64,000 nucleotides of DNA from Collybiopsis luxurians FD-317 M1. Taxonomy: Eukaryota; Basidiomycota; Agaricomycetes; Agaricales; Omphalotaceae. Both the position numbers and the translations under genes were made by a program. The notes beneath the pieces were generated by a model, which had not been told where the DNA came from, ran no database searches, and saw only the letters and a list, made by a program, of their open reading frames with translations. Within the stretch, counting starts at the first letter, position 1, and each line of letters opens with the position of its first letter. The stretch spans positions 733,708 to 797,707 of the forward strand of contig KN834767.1 in NCBI GenBank assembly GCA_000827265.1, in the 5' to 3' direction. This document shows positions 58,336 through 64,000 of the stretch, piece after piece.

Positions 58336-58666
58336 TTTATCCTATCTACTCTCTTTCGCCTTCAGTATCTTGACAAATTGCTCAAATGAAGTGGCAAGTC
58401 CCGAAAGATTGTCATTAATAGATACCAGCTGTTGCCTGAACTCTTTTGGGATGGCAAGTTGTGTAGATGGACCGGCAATAGCAACCGCAGGGGTCACACC
58501 TGCTACAGCTCCTTTGGGGACATCCAGAACATCATCAAAATCATTATTTAGGAGAGGAGAGGCATTTTGGTGACATAAGGTTCCAATTCTGGTAACTTGA
58601 CTGTTTCTGTTGCATATTGAATAAGTTGTGTTTCATTATAAAGCATGCCATATTCTGGACAACCAC
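58336..58666 (-). pseudogene. C-terminal fragment of a fourth Prx/MLKL-like paralogue (P4)
   Basis: The minus strand encodes residues like the last 100 aa of P2 and P3: ETQLIQYATETVKLPELEPY, then a degenerate Asp-rich stretch, a truncated Ala/Pro linker, and the coiled-coil end with an LVSINDNLSGLATSFEQF-like run. Similarity to P3 ends abruptly near 58666 (after the match to YGEFYDE and the preceding Cys). Everything 5' is missing and an internal frame break is present. Confidence 0.7.
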
Positions 58667-59981
58667 TCAATGCCACTGTTATTGTTCACAGTCTTTGGTG
58701 CTACCAAACAAAAGTTTGTTAACAATCCTTTGGTAACTACTGGTGACCACCCTGACATGTGGGAACTGTCTGCAACATTGCCAGCAAATGACTCTTGGGG
58801 GTCGGATAGGTGGTTAGATGGCTAGATGGTTAGGGTTAGGGGTTGAACACACCCGCAGTCGTGCGAAAGGTTAGTATTAGTATTAGTGTTTGGGGTAGTT
58901 ACATCTGATCTTATCTATTTTAGGGTGGCCTCAACTGGTGCAACCAAAGGACATTCATTTGATAGCACCAGTCAAATTGTGCACAATATCTGTCGCAGGG
59001 GCTCGGACAAGCAAGTTTTTGCTTTGTGAAGTGAATTGAGCTGGTGAAATGAGGGTGATAAATAAATGGAAAGTACAAGGCCAAAAGCTGAGCTAGTTCT
59101 AGCACCAGAGTTCAAATGTTCAACATGGAAACTGCCACGAGAGAAACTGCGAGGAAGAGCTATCGAAATGACCCGAGTGGCAGATCAAACCGGGTACCTT
59201 CCGAAAATGCAAGCAAAAAGTAATCTAACGCCCGCCATAAGGACGTGTGAAAGTGGGCCATCGCGCTGTGCACGTGGCAGGTACGAGTCCTGAAGGATGG
59301 ATATTGCATGGAATCCTAATGCTGTAAAGTACCTGTGCATTCGAGCTCCAAGGAAAGGTCCGAAAATAGAGACTGAAAGAGATGGGAAACAAAATTTGAT
59401 GAAATCAAAGAATCGAAAAATAAGCGCTATTGACCATCTATGGATGATTCGGTTACTAAAACGGGACTGATATGGCATAAGCGCCCGTGAAAATCTGACC
59501 ATAAGGACGAGTTTCCTCCATTTCATTCCGGACTCGTAATGACTAGTGACTCCTGATAATAATAATAATAATAATATACACGGCGCCGCCGGAGAGGTCT
59601 CCAGCAGTGCTCCCATAAAGGAAGCCGCCGGTCTCTGTCTTCGGAGTATGTCGTTTACGTGGAGAAACATGGCCAGGTACAGAGTGCTTACTCACCTCGT
59701 ATTATTCGAAGCTCTCAGGATACTAAGCAAGAACTTACGGAGAGGCACCTCGAGTGATAACCGATCAACGATTTGAGTATACTCTGTGTATATTTCTCTG
59801 TCAAGGCTATGTAAGCCAGTATACGTGTGTCGTACAGAATTTGTCAACCTGTAGTTCTTCGTAATTGTGTGTACGTTGTGTGTAGTCTGTTGCATTAGCG
59901 CCAAGATATAGGAGAACATTGAAAAGCCAGATGGATATCAGTAAATTTTCACCGCTCTCATCCACTCACCTACGACCAACC
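58667..59981. other. intergenic with possible mobile-element debris
   Basis: Two minus-strand frames (59185-59670 and 59692-59919) are open but unrecognised. A (AAT)n microsatellite lies at about 59556-59574. A ggttagggttagggg run at about 58828-58843 contains two TTAGGG units. No complete gene or terminal repeats are identified. Confidence 0.35.
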
Positions 59982-61922
59982 ATGTCTCCTCCATCCAAAA
60001 ATGTTCTTTTCCATGCCGTTCCAGCCTGGGGTTCGTCGTCTCATCCTCAGTCAAACTTTCGGTTTTCTGAATACACGAAATTCCTCAGGTCACCACAAGC
60101 CCATGGTTGCTTTGGCAGTCATAATCACAAGAACTCGTCTCGATATTATTGTGACAATGATTACCACAGGTGTCCTGTATTCCAAAATTATGAATGAGCT
60201 AAAATCCAAACTATCTGCGCAAGAGTATAATCAACTCTCATCTCGTATCCAGTAATATCTTCTTCTTCTTCGGTAAGCAGTCATGCTCACCGAAATTGAC
60301 TACAGTGTGATAGATGTGGCGGGACCAGAAGTTAGCCCCTTTGAGCCACTTGCACAATTCGGTCCTGCCTACGACGCTCTATGTAATTCCGAACCTATAA
60401 CATGCAAGTCTTCGGAACAAACCTTTTCTGGACTCCCGCCTCCCGTGGTGGCCATTATTGATGTAAGTCTCTGCATCAGGTTGTGTGTCAATTAGTTGAT
60501 AACCACCTTTGGTAGCCGTTTGCGAACTATGCATATGAGCACATTCACGCTACGCCTCGGCTAAAGGTTCCAATCATATCATGGATTTCAGCGCCTGCTG
60601 GACCCGTTCTTCGAATGTTCGGACCAGCATCCTACTCAATCGTAGATCCTGCTTTGGACACCGAAGCTGGACTAAAAGCGGCCAGGGTGCAAACAACCTT
60701 TGCGCCAAGTGAAAATTCTGCCAAAGACAAGAACCTTCCGCTGTCCAGCTTGATGCCGGTACGAGCTATTTTAACCTTTCGAAACTTATTTTACGAATGT
60801 AAAATTTTTCCAATAGGATACTTCCAAATACGAGATTAGCAAGATTCCAGGACTACCGCCGTTATACACTCACGAGTGGTCTCCGCAAATTGTACGTCCG
60901 TACTTCCTCAACATGATGGCGATTCTGAATACGTAATCTAGAGCCTGCTGCCCGAGGGTAGATTTGAATTTTTTGGCTCAGTTTACACGCGTCTGAGCGA
61001 TGGAGTGATGATTGTATCAAACTCTATCTACGAAAAGGAGACTATGAATGCCACAAAAAGTTGGTTGGCACAAATCGGAAAGCCCAGCTATGCAATGGCG
61101 CCTCTTTCGTTACCGAAACCTCGAACCCAAGTCGATAGCGATAACGAGACTTTGAGGTTCTTGGATTCTATCCAGGAACAATTTGGTCCAAATTCGTTGA
61201 TATACGTAGGTTTACCATTGAATAAATCGTTCCTTTTTCCTGAGAATCTCACAGATTTCGTTCGGAACATTTTTTTGGCCCCCGCAACAAGAGAAGCTGG
61301 ATGCTCTCATTGGAACTTTGATTGCCAACAAAAAACCATTCATTCTTTCTCATGCCTCTCCGTTGGCCGCTCAGATCCCAAGTGAGCTTTTGACTTCGAT
61401 CAGGAGCAGTGGAATTGGGCTGGCATTGTCTTGGAGCCCACAAGAGACTATCTTGCATCACGAGGCGACCGGTTGGTTCATCACACACGGAGGGTGGAAC
61501 AGCATTCAGGAGTCTTTTGAAGCCAAAGTTCCACTGTATGCGCTTTTCTCCGTTTTCTGCTACTTATTTTACTGACCTCTTACAGGATTTTCTGGCCGAT
61601 GGGAGCTGATCAGCCTGTGAATGCTGCCGTACTCGGGTTGACGCATAAAGCTGCCTTCGAACTCGTTGAAGTGCGCTCCGGTGAAAACGGAACTAAGCCG
61701 CTGCTGCGTTTTGAAAACACAGGCTATAAACCATTGTTCACGGTCGATGCGGTCAAAGCAGAGATAGAGAGGTTGCTAGTTCAGATTGATGGCGAGGAAG
61801 GTCGGATGGTAAGATCCAACTTTAGAAAATTAGGGAACGCTATGCAAGAAAGTTGGAATGATGGAGAGGAAAGCAGGATGGAGTTGAACGAGTTCTTGAA
61901 GAAGTTTGTTGACTGTATCTGA
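59982..61922 (+). CDS. UDP-glycosyltransferase (GT1 family)
   Basis: About eight exons encoding about 500 aa. The start MSPPSKNVLFHAVPAWG is spliced to HHKPMVALAVIITRTRLDII, the usual acceptor-side opening of fungal UGTs with the catalytic-type His. Mid segments are FGPAYDALCNSEPITCKSSE, PFANYAYEHIHATPRLKVPI, IPGLPPLYTHEW and VMIVSNSIYEKET. The donor-binding half shows LIY joined to ISFGTFFWPPQQEKLDALIG, then the PSPG-like box LSWSPQETILHHEATGWFI and THGGWNSIQES, and PMGADQPVNA. It transfers a sugar from UDP-sugar to a lipophilic small molecule, often for detoxification or secondary metabolism. The acceptor is unknown. It lies between two damaged members of the Prx/MLKL-like family. The sixth intron begins gtaggt and restores the frame before ISFG. 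Confidence 0.87.
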
Positions 61923-62130
61923 ACAAGGCTAGAATGCAATGTAATGATGCATTTGTGACATGAACAAGCAGTACTAATAACAATATATGCTATCTGAATA
62001 AGTGTCTCGTATAATCAGCTTTGACCAGCAACTTCTACTATAAACGGCTACATCGTTTCAAAAGGTATATAAGACACTGCCTTGAAAGTAAGGTATATCA
62101 GAAGTGACATCATGTACTATTTATAGTAAA
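61923..62130. other. convergent intergenic region
   Basis: Short 3' region shared by the glycosyltransferase and P3 genes; nothing else seen. Confidence 0.4.
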
Positions 62131-63660
62131 TCAATTGTTATCTTTATCCCCTCTGCTTTCCTTTGCCTTCAGTATCTCCACGAATTGCTCGAACGATGTA
62201 GCGAGTCTCGAGAGACTGTTCTCGATGGATGGAAGCTTCGACAAATTATCGCCAATGTGTGTAAGACTATTATCAATGGATACCAACCGCTGTTTCAATT
62301 CTTCAGGTTCTGCGACGGCAACTTGTGCAGACGGATTAGCAACGGCAGAAGTAGAAGTTATAGCTGCCGCAGTTGCTTTTGGTGCATCTGGAACAGCATC
62401 ATCAAGATCATCATCAGGGAGAGGAGTGTCGGGGATATAGGGCTCCAGCTTCGGGAATTCGACCGTTTCTGCTGCATATTGAATAGGTCGTGTTTCGTCA
62501 TAAAACTCGCCATATTCTGGACAAGCCACATATGCGAGGCAAGCAAATCCCTTTGTTCCAAGAATATCTTTTGTGAGAAGGAATTTGAATGCATATAGTC
62601 GTTGACAGGAAAGGTCAACCAAGGCCCAGGTTTTCCATGACCACCACACGAAGTTTGCTTCATCTTTTTCGCGACCAATGTTGATATCAATTTCGGATTC
62701 CCCTGATTGAAGTGCATTATAGACAATAGTCTTCATCCGGTTCGTGTCCAAAGTGAAATTCTGGAAATCCTTGATTGTGATTGCATTTTCACTGGTTCCG
62801 GGAAGGCCCTTGGCTACGTGAATACCCCATCGGTACATTGCAAAGGGATCATCAATAGAAATGAATGCAAGGTCTTGTTCAAACGCAAGGGGCAGTGATT
62901 TTGGGCCTGGATAAACATAGTCAAGGACAAGTGAGCACTCCTCTTCCTCAACATCAGTCAAAGCGATCTTGAATCGAAGAGGACGATGGTGAGCAATTAA
63001 ATACGATGGTCGGCCGGACCACCGCTCATCGATTTTTTCATCCGGTCCAGTTCGAGGCACGGTCAAAGCAAAGTTAAATGTCCGGCTTTGGCAGGGATCG
63101 ATGGAAACTGGGAGAATAACACCATCCAAGATCTCTGTCAATTTGACTGGCTTATATTTTTTATCGCCGATGAACCGATAAAAAGCAGAGACGGATGAAA
63201 TAGAGATTAGCTCGTTGGAATTGGCTAGGCATCTATTGAAGACAGATATACTTCCTTGGAACTGATCATCGGGATTCCAAGCTTTGGCGACAAGTGGCGG
63301 ATCAGAGGTCACTTTCAGCAGCACGGGGAGGTTCGGTGATGTACGAGTTTTGAAGTCTTTTCGAACTTCCCGAAGCGGTTCTTCACGCAGGACAGCACCA
63401 CTTACACGTTGAATATCGGGGAGGACGTAGGGCGTGCTGGGTCTGTAGGAGAGCCAACTGCCTCTGGAAAGGGTTTTGACTTCGCTAGACAAGGTAGCAG
63501 TAGTGATATCGATCGGACAGAATCGACTGAGCGGAATGGGCGATGTGGTCATTTTCAGGGTGATGGTGATCCCCACAATGACTCCTTCCGATGACAACAC
63601 CCATTCAAGCATAGCATATTGCTCCCTGGAGTGGGAAGTTCGATAAATCACAGTCTGATG
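62131..63660 (-). pseudogene. 5'-truncated Prx/MLKL-like paralogue (P3)
   Basis: An open frame of about 506 aa matches the C-terminal half of P1 and P2, from HQTVIYRTSHSREQYAMLEW through the beta-rich domains (KTRTSPNLPVLLKVTSDPPL, SVSAFYRFIGDKKY, ECSLVLDYVYPG) to the coiled-coil end (LVSIDNSLTHIGDNLSKLPS). At 63660 the match stops and unrelated DNA begins. The peroxiredoxin-like and helical-bundle domains and the Cys/His cluster are absent from the window. The remaining frame is undamaged over 500 codons, so truncation is recent or the half is still translated from a new start. Confidence 0.75.
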
Positions 63661-64000
63661 ATGACAGGTATCGGTGTGTTTAATAAAATCACTACCTGGG
63701 TTCAGTTAGGCAGGTGCATTAGATGCGGTATCGTAAAGACGCAAGGCACTAACTAGGACTGTGAGTTTGTTTGGCCTTTAAAGTAATCGGTGGGAGTAAT
63801 TCGGTACTGGTAAACTGTAGACTGGTCGGTACTGGTATTCGGTGATGGTAACTTGACTTGGTGGACTTTCTTTGATATATAACTTTCGGTAACTGGTAAA
63901 TGTGAGCCTGAAACAACTAACCGCTCTGGGACTAGCTTGCTTAGACTGTAATAGACTTGACGGTGTAAAACGGTAGCTCAAACTACTAGCCTCTTGGTGG
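63661..64000. other. unrelated sequence at the P3 break with repeated cggtactggta motifs
   Basis: This 340-bp stretch starts exactly where P3 similarity ends. Inside, cggtactggta occurs at about 63801 and 63826, with variants (cggtaactggtaaa near 63888, cggtgatggtaac near 63840). Such short subterminal repeats can mark a transposon end, but no second end or TSD is in the window. Confidence 0.4.

Noticed and set aside
58828..58843. Interstitial telomere-like ggttagggttagggg
   Set aside because: Only two TTAGGG units; too short to claim a former telomere or repair scar.
59185..59919. Two minus-strand open frames upstream of the glycosyltransferase
   Set aside because: They contain stretches that look coding (DREIYTEYTQIVDRLS) but no family is recognised and no consistent splicing was found.
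1..64000. CRISPR arrays, rRNA genes, integrated viral genes, polyketide or peptide synthetase genes
   Set aside because: Looked for and not seen; the only short regular repeat is the minisatellite at 1559-1720.

Overview
The window looks like nuclear DNA of a mushroom-forming basidiomycete (Agaricomycetes, probably Agaricales). Nearly every gene is cut by 45-70 nt GT-AG introns with CTAAT/CTGAC-like branch sites. The gene families are typical of agarics: DUF6535 and DUF6534 membrane proteins, hydrophobin relics, DyP-type peroxidases, a fungal L-amino-acid-oxidase-like flavoenzyme, GH43 and type-B carboxylesterase. Conserved eukaryotic housekeeping genes (SEC9, ERO1, a DENND6-like DENN protein, a CPSF6-like RRM protein, tRNA-Ile) sit between accessory blocks.

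Layout. 1-2586: gene-poor, with an 866-bp non-autonomous hAT-like element (perfect 8-bp target duplication) that carries an 18-bp minisatellite. 2587-8432: DUF6535 membrane protein (-), two divergently oriented hydrophobin relics, tRNA-Ile(AAU) (-) and a GNAT acetyltransferase (-). 9086-27044: a rearranged redox cluster with two DyP peroxidase genes in inverted orientation, a flavin amine/L-amino-acid oxidase between them, a second oxidase copy that has lost its FAD-binding exon, an MFS monocarboxylate-type transporter, and a DapA-fold pseudoenzyme with a long Ser-rich repeat tail that is in frame with DyP copy 2. 27268-35674: SEC9, a secreted carboxylesterase, a secreted Ser/Ala/Thr-rich protein and a CPSF6-like RNA-binding protein. 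36561-37499: small relics. 38217-41803, 54058-57655, 58336-58666 and 62131-63660: four members of one paralogous family. Full members have a dead peroxiredoxin-6-like domain, then an MLKL-like helical bundle, a Cys/His cluster, beta-rich domains and a C-terminal coiled coil. Between them lie a DUF6534 protein, the DENND6-like gene, ERO1, a GH43 exo-galactanase-like enzyme and a UDP-glycosyltransferase.

How the genes may work together. An L-amino-acid oxidase would release H2O2, ammonia and 2-oxo acids. DyP peroxidases use H2O2, and a monocarboxylate-type MFS carrier could move the 2-oxo acids. The oxidase and DyP copy 1 share a homologous N-terminal module: exons of about 210, 30 and 56-59 nt in the same phases, with matching residues. 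This physical link suggests co-localisation or a common partner. In DyP copy 2 the reading frame stays open across ten exons from the DapA-like start to the DyP stop (4284 nt, 1427 aa), which suggests one giant fusion gene. The Prx/MLKL-like family is the second candidate for an undescribed system, possibly a cell-death or self/non-self effector. All functional links here are inference from sequence reading; no database search was run.
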